The notes below the pieces were generated by a model. The model saw nothing but the letters and a program-made list of their open reading frames with translations. It was not told where the DNA came from and searched no databases. Below are positions 40,085 to 47,077 of a stretch of DNA of 64,000 bases, one piece after another. This DNA comes from CAVXHQ01 sp963789535 (GTDB lineage Bacteria; Pseudomonadota; Alphaproteobacteria; Rhodobacterales; Rhodobacteraceae), in assembly GCA_963789535.1 (NCBI GenBank), contig CAWBKU010000005.1, positions 1,922,001 through 1,986,000 on the forward strand. The letters are read 5' to 3'. Within the stretch, counting starts at the first letter, position 1, and every line of letters begins with the position of its first letter. A program made the position numbers and the translations under genes.

Positions 40085-41125
40085 ATGTTCGAATTCTTTA
40101 CCACCACCAACACCGGCATCATCCTCACCACGCTGGGCCTGTGCCTGTTGCTGCTGATCCCGCTGCTGCTGGCGCTTGCGTTCCTGATGTATGCCGACCG
40201 CAAGGTCTGGGCGGCGGTGCAGATGCGCAAGGGGCCGAACGTGGTCGGCATCTTCGGCCTGCTGCAATCGTTCGCCGACTTCCTGAAGTATATCGTCAAG
40301 GAGGTCGTGGTGCCGGCGGGCGCCGACCGGGCGGTGTTCTTCATCGCCCCCCTGCTGGCGTTCGTCCTGCCGGTCATCGCCTGGTCGGTGATCCCGTTCA
40401 ACGACACCTGGGTCCTGTCGAACATCAACGTGGCGATCCTCTTCGTCTTCGCCGTCTCCTCGCTCGAGGTCTATGGCGTCATCATGGGCGGCTGGGCGTC
40501 GAACTCGAAATACCCGTTCCTCGGCTCGCTGCGGTCGGCGGCCCAGATGATCTCCTACGAGGTGTCGCTCGGCCTCATCATCATCGGCGTCATCATCTCC
40601 ACGGGCTCGATGAACTTCGGCGCCATCGTCGCCGCACAGGACACCGGCTACGGGATGCTGGGCTGGTATTGGCTGCCGCATTTCCCGATGGTGTTCCTGT
40701 TCTTCATCTCGGCGCTGGCCGAGACGAACCGTCCGCCGTTCGACCTGCCCGAGGCAGAGAGCGAACTGGTCGCCGGCTATCAGGTGGAATATTCCTCGAC
40801 GCCGTTCCTGCTGTTCATGATCGGCGAGTTGATGGCGGTCGTGCTGATGTGCGCGCTCGTCACGCTCCTCTTCCTCGGTGGCTGGCTCTCGCCGGTGCCG
40901 TTCCTGCCGGACGGGGTGCTGTGGATGGTTCTCAAGATGGCGTTCGTGTTCTTCATCTTCGCCATGGTCAAGGCGATCACCCCGCGGTTCCGCTATGACC
41001 AGCTCATGCGGATCGGCTGGAAGGTGTTCCTGCCGCTGTCGCTCGGCTGGGTGGTGCTGGTGAGCTTTCTGGCGAAGTTCGAGGTGCTCGGCGGGTTCTG
41101 GGCACGCTGGGCGGTGGGGGCGTAG
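40085..41125 (+). CDS. nuoH: NADH-quinone oxidoreductase subunit H
   Basis: The 346-residue membrane subunit links the quinone pocket to the proton-pumping arm. Characteristic segments are ADRKVWAAVQMRKGPNVVG, the acidic loop AETNRPPFDLPEAESELVAG (quinone-channel glutamates), YEVSLGL and a C-terminal RYDQLMRIGWKVFLPLSL. Eight hydrophobic helices are visible. AGGAG lies upstream. A coiled-coil gene starts 2 nt after the stop, so downstream genes are tightly linked. Confidence 0.97.
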   Translation: MFEFFTTTNTGIILTTLGLCLLLLIPLLLALAFLMYADRKVWAAVQMRKGPNVVGIFGLLQSFADFLKYIVKEVVVPAGADRAVFFIAPLLAFVLPVIAWSVIPFNDTWVLSNINVAILFVFAVSSLEVYGVIMGGWASNSKYPFLGSLRSAAQMISYEVSLGLIIIGVIISTGSMNFGAIVAAQDTGYGMLGWYWLPHFPMVFLFFISALAETNRPPFDLPEAESELVAGYQVEYSSTPFLLFMIGELMAVVLMCALVTLLFLGGWLSPVPFLPDGVLWMVLKMAFVFFIFAMVKAITPRFRYDQLMRIGWKVFLPLSLGWVVLVSFLAKFEVLGGFWARWAVGA

Positions 41126-41127
41126 AT

Positions 41128-41328
41128 ATGGCCGAAAATGTGGATAACCTGATCCTCGAACAACTCAAATTGATCCGCGCCGACATTTCCGAGGTGAAGG
41201 ACCGACTTGGCAACGTCGAGACGAGCCAGACTTCGGTGGAAGGCATGTTGTTCGGCCTTGCCGGATATATCCGGGGCATCGATGTCCGCGTCGAGCACAT
41301 CGAGCAGAAACTAGGGATCGACCAATGA
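41128..41328 (+). CDS. Small coiled-coil protein (copy 1), between nuoH and nuoI
   Basis: The 66-residue protein starts MAENVDNLILEQLKLIRADI and continues as one amphipathic, heptad-like helix (SEVKDRLGNVETSQTSVEGM), ending VEHIEQKLGIDQ. It has no cysteine, signal peptide or enzyme motif. It is related to the frame beginning at 42210 (N-V-x-N-L-I-L-x-Q-L at the start, H-x-I-E-Q near the end). A dimeric or trimeric coiled coil acting as a scaffold is likely. Its stop overlaps the nuoI start (ATGA), which favours a role tied to complex I assembly, but that is inference. Confidence 0.75.
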   Translation: MAENVDNLILEQLKLIRADISEVKDRLGNVETSQTSVEGMLFGLAGYIRGIDVRVEHIEQKLGIDQ

Positions 41329-41819
41329 CCCAGATCGACTACACCCGCGCCGCGAAATACTTCCTCCTGATGGATATCTGGAAAGGCTTCGGCCTCGGCC
41401 TGAAATACTTCTTCTCGCCCAAGGCGACGCTGAACTATCCACATGAAAAAGGCCCGCTAAGCCCCCGGTTTCGCGGCGAACATGCGCTGCGCCGCTATCC
41501 CAACGGCGAGGAGCGCTGCATCGCCTGCAAGCTGTGCGAGGCGATCTGTCCGGCGCAGGCGATCACCATCGACGCCGAGCCGCGCGATGACGGCAGCAGG
41601 CGGACGACGCGCTATGACATCGACATGACCAAGTGCATCTACTGCGGCTTCTGCCAGGAAGCGTGCCCGGTCGATGCCATCGTCGAGGGGCCGAACTTCG
41701 AATTCAGCACCGAGACGCGCGAGGAACTCTACTACGACAAGGAGAAACTCCTCGAGAACGGCGACCGCTGGGAGGCGGAGATCGCGCGCAACCTCGAAAT
41801 CGACGCGCCCTACCGATGA
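41325..41819 (+). CDS. nuoI: NADH-quinone oxidoreductase subunit I
   Basis: The 164-residue subunit holds clusters N6a and N6b in two ferredoxin motifs: CIACKLCEAICP and CIYCGFCQEACP, each donating three cysteines to one cluster and one to the other. The N-terminal region (FGLGLKYFFSPKATLNYPHEKG, quoted in part) contains the amphipathic helix that binds the membrane. The ATG overlaps the coiled-coil stop, and the TGA overlaps the ATG of the next gene. It is full length. Confidence 0.97.
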   Translation: MTQIDYTRAAKYFLLMDIWKGFGLGLKYFFSPKATLNYPHEKGPLSPRFRGEHALRRYPNGEERCIACKLCEAICPAQAITIDAEPRDDGSRRTTRYDIDMTKCIYCGFCQEACPVDAIVEGPNFEFSTETREELYYDKEKLLENGDRWEAEIARNLEIDAPYR

Positions 41820-42217
41820 GCGACCAGAACCCCTTCGAGGCCATGCTGCGGGCCAGCCAGGACTGGATGCGGCAGACAAATCCGATGCTCGAGCAGTTCA
41901 CGCCGCAGGGATTTGAAAAACTGTGGCCGACGATGCCGAAGGACATGATGGAAATGTTCATGGGCAAGGGGGTGAACCCCGAGGGGCTCGATGCCAAGAC
42001 CCGGCTGCTGCTGACGCTCATGGGCCTCACGATCATGGGCGCGCAGGCCGAGGCGCAGGTGCGCCTGACCGTGCGCCACGCGCGCGAGGCGGGCGCCACC
42101 CGGCAGGAGATCGCCGAGACCATCGCGCAGGCGGGCCTCTTCGGCGGGATGCCGTCGATGAGCAAGGCGATGGAACTCGCCAACGCGGTGATGCAGGAGG
42201 GGGACGGCGATGAATGA
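41816..42217 (+). CDS. Carboxymuconolactone decarboxylase-like protein without cysteines
   Basis: The 133-residue protein resembles the CMD/AhpD family: LLTLMGLTIMGAQAEAQVRL, HAREAGATRQEIAETIAQAG and SMSKAMELAN. AhpD-type members use a CxxC pair, but this protein has no cysteine at all, so it cannot be a thiol peroxidase partner. The first 60 residues are Met-rich (PKDMMEMFMGKGV) and outside the family core. It is coupled by ATGA to nuoI and overlaps the second coiled-coil gene. Its function here is unknown. Confidence 0.72.
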   Translation: MSDQNPFEAMLRASQDWMRQTNPMLEQFTPQGFEKLWPTMPKDMMEMFMGKGVNPEGLDAKTRLLLTLMGLTIMGAQAEAQVRLTVRHAREAGATRQEIAETIAQAGLFGGMPSMSKAMELANAVMQEGDGDE

Positions 42218-42460
42218 CAACGTGGAAAACCTGATCCTCACGCAATTGCGCGAAATTCGAGAAGAGGTGGGCACGATGAGATCCGAAGTCGGAGAGCTTC
42301 GGGGCGAATTGCAGATTTTCCAGTCCGAAACGGATGCAAACTTCGACGACGTCACCCAGCGCGTGAATGGCGTGACCGTCCTGCTGGGTATGCGTGCGGG
42401 CCACGTCCACGAGATCGAACAGCGCGTTACGAAGCACTCGAAACAAAGGGACAGGAATGA
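42210..42460 (+). pseudogene. Coiled-coil protein (copy 2), apparent frameshift before nuoJ
   Basis: The start MNDNVENLILTQLREIREEV matches the copy at 41128. The helix continues as SEVGELRGELQIFQSETDAN and reaches VHEIEQRVTK near 42440. In this frame no stop occurs until 43610, because it runs out of frame across nuoJ. In the frame that would read ALETKGQE, a TGA at 42458-42460 overlaps the nuoJ ATG, as expected in this operon. A one-base loss (or two-base gain) around 42435-42445 best explains this. Whether it is real or a sequence error is open. Confidence 0.55.
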
Positions 42461-43062
42461 CCGTCGCCGCCTTCACCTTCTACGTCTTCGCCGTCTCGAC
42501 CATCATGGGCGGCCTGATGACCGTCCTCGCGCGCAATCCGGTGCATTCGGTCCTGTGGCTGATCCTCGCATTCCTGTCCTCTGCGGGCCTCTTCGTGCTT
42601 CTGGGCGCCGAATTCGTGGCGATGCTCCTCATCATCGTCTACGTCGGCGCGGTCGCGGTCCTCTTCCTCTTCGTGGTCATGATGCTCGACATCGACTTTG
42701 CCGAACTGAAGGCCGAGATGGCGAAATACATGCCTCTGGCGCTGCTCATCGGCGTCGTGATCCTGATGCAGCTCGCGCTCGCGTTCGGCGTCTGGGATTA
42801 CTCCGAGGGCTATGCGGGCCGGATCGCGGCCCCTGCGGGCGAGGTGCACAACACCGCGGCCCTCGGCCTGCTGCTCTACGACAAGTACTTCATCCTGTTC
42901 CAGCTTGCCGGCCTCATCCTGCTGGTCGCGATGATCGGCGCCATCGTCCTGACGCTCCGCCACCGCTCCGACATCAAGCGTCAGAACGTGCTGGCACAGA
43001 TGTTCCGCGACCCGGCCAAGGCGATGGAACTCAAGGACGTGAAACCGGGGCAGGGGATCTGA
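42457..43062 (+). CDS. nuoJ: NADH-quinone oxidoreductase subunit J
   Basis: The 201-residue membrane subunit has five hydrophobic helices: FTFYVFAVSTIMGGLMTVLA, then PVHSVLWLILAFLSSAGLFVLL (in part), the conserved EFVAMLLIIVYVGAVAVLFLF with its glutamate and pi-bulge glycine, and two further helices. Its C-terminal RHRSDIKRQNVLAQMFRDP is family-typical. AGG precedes the ATG. Two bases separate its stop from the next candidate start, and a run of accessory genes follows before nuoK. Confidence 0.96.
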   Translation: MTVAAFTFYVFAVSTIMGGLMTVLARNPVHSVLWLILAFLSSAGLFVLLGAEFVAMLLIIVYVGAVAVLFLFVVMMLDIDFAELKAEMAKYMPLALLIGVVILMQLALAFGVWDYSEGYAGRIAAPAGEVHNTAALGLLLYDKYFILFQLAGLILLVAMIGAIVLTLRHRSDIKRQNVLAQMFRDPAKAMELKDVKPGQGI

Positions 43063-43064
43063 CG

Positions 43065-43610
43065 ATGCCGAATACCTTCACCGCCATGGGAGAGAACCGA
43101 AATGTCCACCAACACAATCGTCGTCCTCGTCGTCGTGCTGATCGTCGTGCTGGGCGGGGGCTACTACAGCTTTCGCTGATCGGCGGGCTCGCGCTCGGGG
43201 GCACGGCGGCAACCGCGCAGTCGCCCGTCGCCTGCCACCCCGACCAGGCGCTCCGGATCGCCGATGCGCCGGTCGATCTGGGGTCGGGCATCGTCTATCA
43301 GTACCTCTACCCCGGTTCCGGCGGCGCGGTCGATGGCGTCGTTCTGTTCTCGGAATGCGCGAGCGGCCTGAAGATCGCCGTCGCCCTTCCGGAACTGACC
43401 GACGGAAGCCGCCGGACGCCGGACGAGGTCGCGCTCATCATGCAGACGGCGATCGAATCCGAGGACACGTTCACCGTCGACGACCTCCTCGCCGCGTTCA
43501 ACGCCGCCGGAGCGCCCGCCCAGCCGCGCCGCTCGACCCGCGAGGCCTGTGCCTGCGCGCTCTACTACCCGGAGTTGCGCGGCGAGCAAGAGCCTTGGGT
43601 GGCACCATGA
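43065..43610 (+). CDS. Secreted four-cysteine protein, copy 1 (start uncertain)
   Basis: From about residue 35 the 181-residue frame reads LLQLSLIGGLALGGTAATA, a signal-peptide core, then PVACHPDQ, SECASGLKI and EACACALYYPEL. The pattern C...C...CxC-A-L is shared with the next two genes. The ATG at 43065 has CAGGGGA about 8 nt upstream, but the first 30 residues are an unlikely, very basic string that overlaps another small ORF in a different frame. The true start could be elsewhere or lost. It ends with ATGA at the next copy. Function unknown; an extracytoplasmic, disulfide-containing protein is expected. Confidence 0.55.
   Translation: MPNTFTAMGENRNVHQHNRRPRRRADRRAGRGLLQLSLIGGLALGGTAATAQSPVACHPDQALRIADAPVDLGSGIVYQYLYPGSGGAVDGVVLFSECASGLKIAVALPELTDGSRRTPDEVALIMQTAIESEDTFTVDDLLAAFNAAGAPAQPRRSTREACACALYYPELRGEQEPWVAP
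43102..43179 (+). CDS. 25-residue single-helix membrane peptide after nuoJ
   Basis: The ATG has GGGAGAG 7 nt upstream and opens a 25-codon frame: MSTNTIVV, then a run of Val/Leu/Ile and GGGYYSFR before the stop. That is one hydrophobic helix with a basic end. The codon pattern GTC/CTC/ATC is fully coding-like. It overlaps, in another frame, the start of the first secreted-cysteine gene, so only one of the two 5' regions is likely to be used as drawn. Single-helix small proteins occur as complex I accessory subunits in several organisms; the link here is positional only. Confidence 0.5.
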   Translation: MSTNTIVVLVVVLIVVLGGGYYSFR

Positions 43611-44017
43611 TCCGCCCGTCGTTCACCCTCGCGCTGTGTCTGGTGCCCGGCCTCGCCGCCGCCATCGTGCCGCCGGTCGACTGCACCGACCCGAATGGCG
43701 ACAGCTTCATGTTCAGCGAGGCGCATCCGGGCGACGTGGTGACGACACAGATGCTGAAGTACGGGCGGGTGGCGTCGGCGAATGCACAATTCAGGCTCAT
43801 CGCCTGTGCGGCGGGACAGGAGATCCGCGTCACCAATCCGGGCGGCAACGACGCGGGCTGGAACGCGCTCGGCATCTTGCGGGAAATGGCCGCGTCGACC
43901 GACACCTATGGATTTCAGGATGTCATGGACCGCGTCGCCCCGCTCGGCGTGCAAAGCGAGGTGATCGGCTTTTCGACAGCGCCCTGCGTCTGCGCGCTGA
44001 CCGGGGCAGGGCAATGA
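43607..44017 (+). CDS. Secreted four-cysteine protein, copy 2
   Basis: The 136-residue protein has a signal peptide (MIRPSFTLALCLVPGLAAA). The mature protein begins VPPVDCTDPNG and has four cysteines: Cys26, Cys67 (FRLIACAAG), Cys127 and Cys129 (PCVCALTGAGQ). Copy 3 has the same spacing. The CxC end and TDPxG beginning define the family. There is no CxxC thioredoxin-like site or lipobox. It is locked between copy 1 and copy 3 by ATGA overlaps on both sides. I do not recognise a named family. Confidence 0.68.
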   Translation: MIRPSFTLALCLVPGLAAAIVPPVDCTDPNGDSFMFSEAHPGDVVTTQMLKYGRVASANAQFRLIACAAGQEIRVTNPGGNDAGWNALGILREMAASTDTYGFQDVMDRVAPLGVQSEVIGFSTAPCVCALTGAGQ

Positions 44018-44424
44018 ACCGGTCGGCGGCAACGCTGGCGATCTGCCTTGCGGTGCCCGGTGCCATCGCGCCGGGGGCGCTGCGGGCCGTCCCCCTGCCG
44101 GTCTATCCCGAGTGCACCGACCCGGACGGCACGGAATACTACCGGACGCAGTTCTACTACGGCGGTTTCGTGTTGTCCGAGGTCAATGGTCCGTCCGGCG
44201 ATACGTCGATCCGGCTGCTCGCCTGCGTCGAGGCGCAAAGCCTGACCGTCGACGCCGCAGGCGCAGCCTTCGACAGCTTCGTCGTCCATGGGGTGATCGA
44301 CGCCATGTCACGCTCGAGCGAGGCCTACAGCTTTGCCTACATGGCCGGGGTGTTCCGCGGGCAGGGCCTGCGCGCGACGATCGGTCCCATGTCCGTTCCC
44401 CCTTGCGTCTGTGCGCTGCGATAG
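44014..44424 (+). CDS. Secreted four-cysteine protein, copy 3
   Basis: The 136-residue protein is the same length as copy 2. A signal peptide (MNRSAATLAICLAVPGAIAP) is followed by YPECTDPDG. Cysteines are at 34, 71 (IRLLACVEA), 131 and 133 (PPCVCALR at the end), a spacing of 37 and 60 residues against 41 and 60 in copy 2. The central YYGGFVLSEVNG region differs most. The stop lies 12 nt before the next short ORF, and the AGGAG there begins 2 nt after it. Function unknown. Confidence 0.68.
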   Translation: MNRSAATLAICLAVPGAIAPGALRAVPLPVYPECTDPDGTEYYRTQFYYGGFVLSEVNGPSGDTSIRLLACVEAQSLTVDAAGAAFDSFVVHGVIDAMSRSSEAYSFAYMAGVFRGQGLRATIGPMSVPPCVCALR

Positions 44425-44436
44425 GCAGGAGCAGGC

Positions 44437-44487
44437 ATGATCGCTGAAATGAAGAGCCCGCCCCCAACCCCGGACCCGCACCCATGA
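44437..44487 (+). CDS. 16-codon proline-rich leader ORF overlapping nuoK
   Basis: AGGAG (44427-44431) lies 5 nt before this ATG. The peptide is MIAEMKSPPPTPDPHP, and its TGA overlaps the nuoK ATG (ATGA). nuoK itself has no Shine-Dalgarno, only a C-rich stretch. The short ORF may therefore load ribosomes for nuoK by termination-reinitiation, and the triple proline could slow them. It could also be a chance ORF. Confidence 0.5.
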   Translation: MIAEMKSPPPTPDPHP

Positions 44488-44789
44488 TCGGTATCGAACA
44501 TTATCTGACCGTCGCCGCGTCCCTCTTCGTGATCGGCGTCTTCGGCCTGTTCCTGAACCGCAAGAACGTCATCATCATGCTGATGAGCATCGAATTGATG
44601 CTGCTCGCGGTGAACATCAATCTCGTGGCCTTCTCGTCGTTCCTCGGCGATCTGGTGGGGCAGGTGTTCACCCTCTTCGTGCTGACCGTCGCCGCCGCCG
44701 AGGCCGCCATCGGGCTGGCGATCCTCGTGTGCTTCTTCCGCACCCGCGGCACCATCGACGTCGAAGACGTCAACGTGATGAAGGGCTAG
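44484..44789 (+). CDS. nuoK: NADH-quinone oxidoreductase subunit K
   Basis: The 101-residue, three-helix membrane subunit of the proton-pumping arm has the Mrp-related fold. Conserved segments are FGLFLNRKNVIIMLMSIELM (helix 2 glutamate), LLAVNINLVAF and VLTVAAAEAAIGLAILV (helix 3 glutamate). The length and N-terminus (MIGIEHYLTVAA) match alphaproteobacterial NuoK, so this start is right although no ribosome site precedes it. Translation is probably coupled to the 16-codon ORF. Confidence 0.97.
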   Translation: MIGIEHYLTVAASLFVIGVFGLFLNRKNVIIMLMSIELMLLAVNINLVAFSSFLGDLVGQVFTLFVLTVAAAEAAIGLAILVCFFRTRGTIDVEDVNVMKG

Positions 44790-44793
44790 CGGG

Positions 44794-44940
44794 ATGATAG
44801 CCAACATCGGCCCCGTCGACCTCATTCCGATGCTCGGATTTCCGGACTTTCTGATCGGGATGCAATTCGTACCGATTGCCTTCATGGCAATGCCGCCTCT
44901 CGTTCTCGATCTGCTCGGCCTGTTCGCCGGAGGACTCTGA
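44794..44940 (+). CDS. 48-residue hydrophobic protein between nuoK and nuoL
   Basis: The ATG at 44794 follows the nuoK stop by 4 nt. The peptide MIANIGPVDLIPMLGFPDFL is followed by the hydrophobic, Met-rich part GMQFVPIAFMAMPPLVLDLL and GLFAGGL. One or two short helices are likely. GGAGG within its last codons is the ribosome site of nuoL, so translation would run across it. Its fit between the two subunit genes without gaps supports it as real; no family is recognised. Confidence 0.55.
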   Translation: MIANIGPVDLIPMLGFPDFLIGMQFVPIAFMAMPPLVLDLLGLFAGGL

Positions 44941-44941
44941 C

Positions 44942-47077
44942 ATGCTCACCACCATCCTCTTCGCCCCGCTCGTCGGCGCCCTGATCTGCGGTTTCGGCTG
45001 GCGGATGCTGGGCGAGCAGGCGGCGCAGTGGATCGCGACGGGTCTTCTGTTCCTCGCCTGCCTGCTGTCGTGGATCGTGTTCCTGACGTTCGACGGCGTG
45101 ACCGAGCAGATCGTGCTCCTGCGCTGGATCGAGAGCGGGTTCCTGTCGACCGACTGGGGCATCCGGCTGGACCGCCTGACGGCGATCATGCTGATCGTCA
45201 TCACCACCGTCTCGGCGCTCGTCCACCTGTATTCCTTCGGCTACATGGCCCACGACGACAATTTCCGCGAGGGCGAGAGCTACCGGCCCCGGTTCTTTGC
45301 CTATCTGTCGTTCTTCACCTTTTCGATGCTGATGCTGGTGACGTCCGACAACCTGATCCAGATGTTCTTCGGCTGGGAGGGGGTGGGTGTCGCCTCCTAT
45401 CTGCTGATCGGGTTCTACTACCGCAAACCCTCGGCCAACGCCGCCGCGATCAAGGCGTTCGTGGTCAACCGGGTGGGCGATTTCGGCTTTGCGCTCGGCA
45501 TCTTCGCGCTTTTCTTCCTCACCGAGTCCGTGCGGTTCGACGACATCTTCGCCGCCGCCCCCGGGCTGGCCGAGCGCGAGTTGTCGTTCCTGTGGACCGA
45601 GTGGAACGCGGCCAACCTTGTCGCGTTCCTGCTGTTCGTCGGTGCCATGGGCAAATCGGCGCAACTCTTCCTGCACACCTGGCTGCCCGACGCGATGGAG
45701 GGGCCGACGCCGGTGTCGGCGCTGATCCACGCGGCGACGATGGTGACGGCCGGCGTGTTCCTCGTCTGCCGCATGTCGCCGATCATGGAATTCGCGCCCG
45801 AGGCCAAGCAGTTCATCGTCTTCATCGGCGCCAGCACGGCGTTCTTTGCCGCCACCGTCGGCCTCGTGCAGACCGACATAAAGCGGGTGATCGCCTATTC
45901 GACCTGCTCGCAACTGGGCTATATGTTCGTCGCTGCCGGCGTCGGCGCCTACGGCGTGGCGATGTTCCACCTGTTCACCCACGCCTTCTTCAAGGCGATG
46001 CTGTTCCTCGGCGCGGGCAGCGTGATCCACGCGATGCACCACGAGCAGGACATGCGGAACTATGGCGGGCTGCGAAAGAAGATCCCGCTGACGTTCTGGG
46101 CGATGATGATCGGCACACTGGCGATCACCGGTGTCGGCATCCCGCTGACCGAGATCGGCTTTGCCGGGTTCCTGTCCAAGGACGCGGTGATCGAGGTCGC
46201 CTGGGCGGGCGGCACCGGGTTCGCGTTCTGGTCCCTCGTCGTCGCCGCGCTGATGACGTCGTTCTATTCGTGGCGCCTGATGTTCATGACCTTCTACGGC
46301 ACGCCGCGCGGCGACACCCACACCCATGAACATGCCCACGAAAGCCCGGTTTCGATGCTCGTCCCGCTGGGCGTCCTGTCGCTCGGCGCGATCTTTTCGG
46401 GGATGATCTGGTATAATTCCTTCTTCGGCGAGATCGAGGACATGAACGCTTTCTTCGGCCTGCCCGCAGAGGCGGCGGCGTCGGAGCATGGCGGCGAGGA
46501 CGCAGGCGAAGACCCCGAAACCGCACAGACCGAAGCCGTGCAGACCGAAGCCACCGAGGCCGCGACCACCGCGGAGCCCGAGGGCGCCGCCGCCCTCATG
46601 GAGGAGGGCACAGCGGCCCTTCCCGGTGCGGGGGCGATCTATATGGGCGCAGACAACCACGTCGTCGAAGAGGCGCATTATTCCCCCGCCTGGGTCAAGG
46701 TGTCGCCCTTCGTCGCCATGCTGATCGGGTTCCTGACGGCCTGGATGATGTACATCCGCCGCCCCGACCTGCCCGGACGCCTCGCCGCGACGCAGCCGGT
46801 CCTCTACCGCTTCCTGCTCAACAAGTGGTATTTCGACGAGATCTACGACGCCGTCTTCGTCCGCCCGGCCAAGTCGATCGGCCGGTTCCTGTGGACGCGC
46901 GGCGACGGCGACGTGATCGACGGCTCGCTCAACGGCGTGGCGATGGGCATCATCCCGTTCATGACCCGCCTCGCGGGGCGGGCGCAGTCGGGCTACATGT
47001 TCACCTACGTGTTCTGGATGGTCCTCGGCCTCGCGCTCCTCCTGACATATATGACGCTCTCGGGAGGGGCGGAATAA
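44942..47077 (+). CDS. nuoL: NADH-quinone oxidoreductase subunit L
   Basis: The 711-residue antiporter-like subunit forms the distal proton channel of complex I with its lateral helix. Marks are FFGWEGVGVASYLLIGFYY (helix 5 Glu), SAQLFLHTWLPDAMEGPTPV, SALIHAATMVTAGVF (channel Lys/His region) and a central THAFFKAMLFLGAG. A low-complexity acidic insertion of about 80 residues (around 510-590, EDAGEDPETAQTEAV type) lies in the loop after helix 13, before the last helices. GGAGG precedes the start. The stop overlaps the nuoM ATG (TAATG). Confidence 0.96.
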   Translation: MLTTILFAPLVGALICGFGWRMLGEQAAQWIATGLLFLACLLSWIVFLTFDGVTEQIVLLRWIESGFLSTDWGIRLDRLTAIMLIVITTVSALVHLYSFGYMAHDDNFREGESYRPRFFAYLSFFTFSMLMLVTSDNLIQMFFGWEGVGVASYLLIGFYYRKPSANAAAIKAFVVNRVGDFGFALGIFALFFLTESVRFDDIFAAAPGLAERELSFLWTEWNAANLVAFLLFVGAMGKSAQLFLHTWLPDAMEGPTPVSALIHAATMVTAGVFLVCRMSPIMEFAPEAKQFIVFIGASTAFFAATVGLVQTDIKRVIAYSTCSQLGYMFVAAGVGAYGVAMFHLFTHAFFKAMLFLGAGSVIHAMHHEQDMRNYGGLRKKIPLTFWAMMIGTLAITGVGIPLTEIGFAGFLSKDAVIEVAWAGGTGFAFWSLVVAALMTSFYSWRLMFMTFYGTPRGDTHTHEHAHESPVSMLVPLGVLSLGAIFSGMIWYNSFFGEIEDMNAFFGLPAEAAASEHGGEDAGEDPETAQTEAVQTEATEAATTAEPEGAAALMEEGTAALPGAGAIYMGADNHVVEEAHYSPAWVKVSPFVAMLIGFLTAWMMYIRRPDLPGRLAATQPVLYRFLLNKWYFDEIYDAVFVRPAKSIGRFLWTRGDGDVIDGSLNGVAMGIIPFMTRLAGRAQSGYMFTYVFWMVLGLALLLTYMTLSGGAE

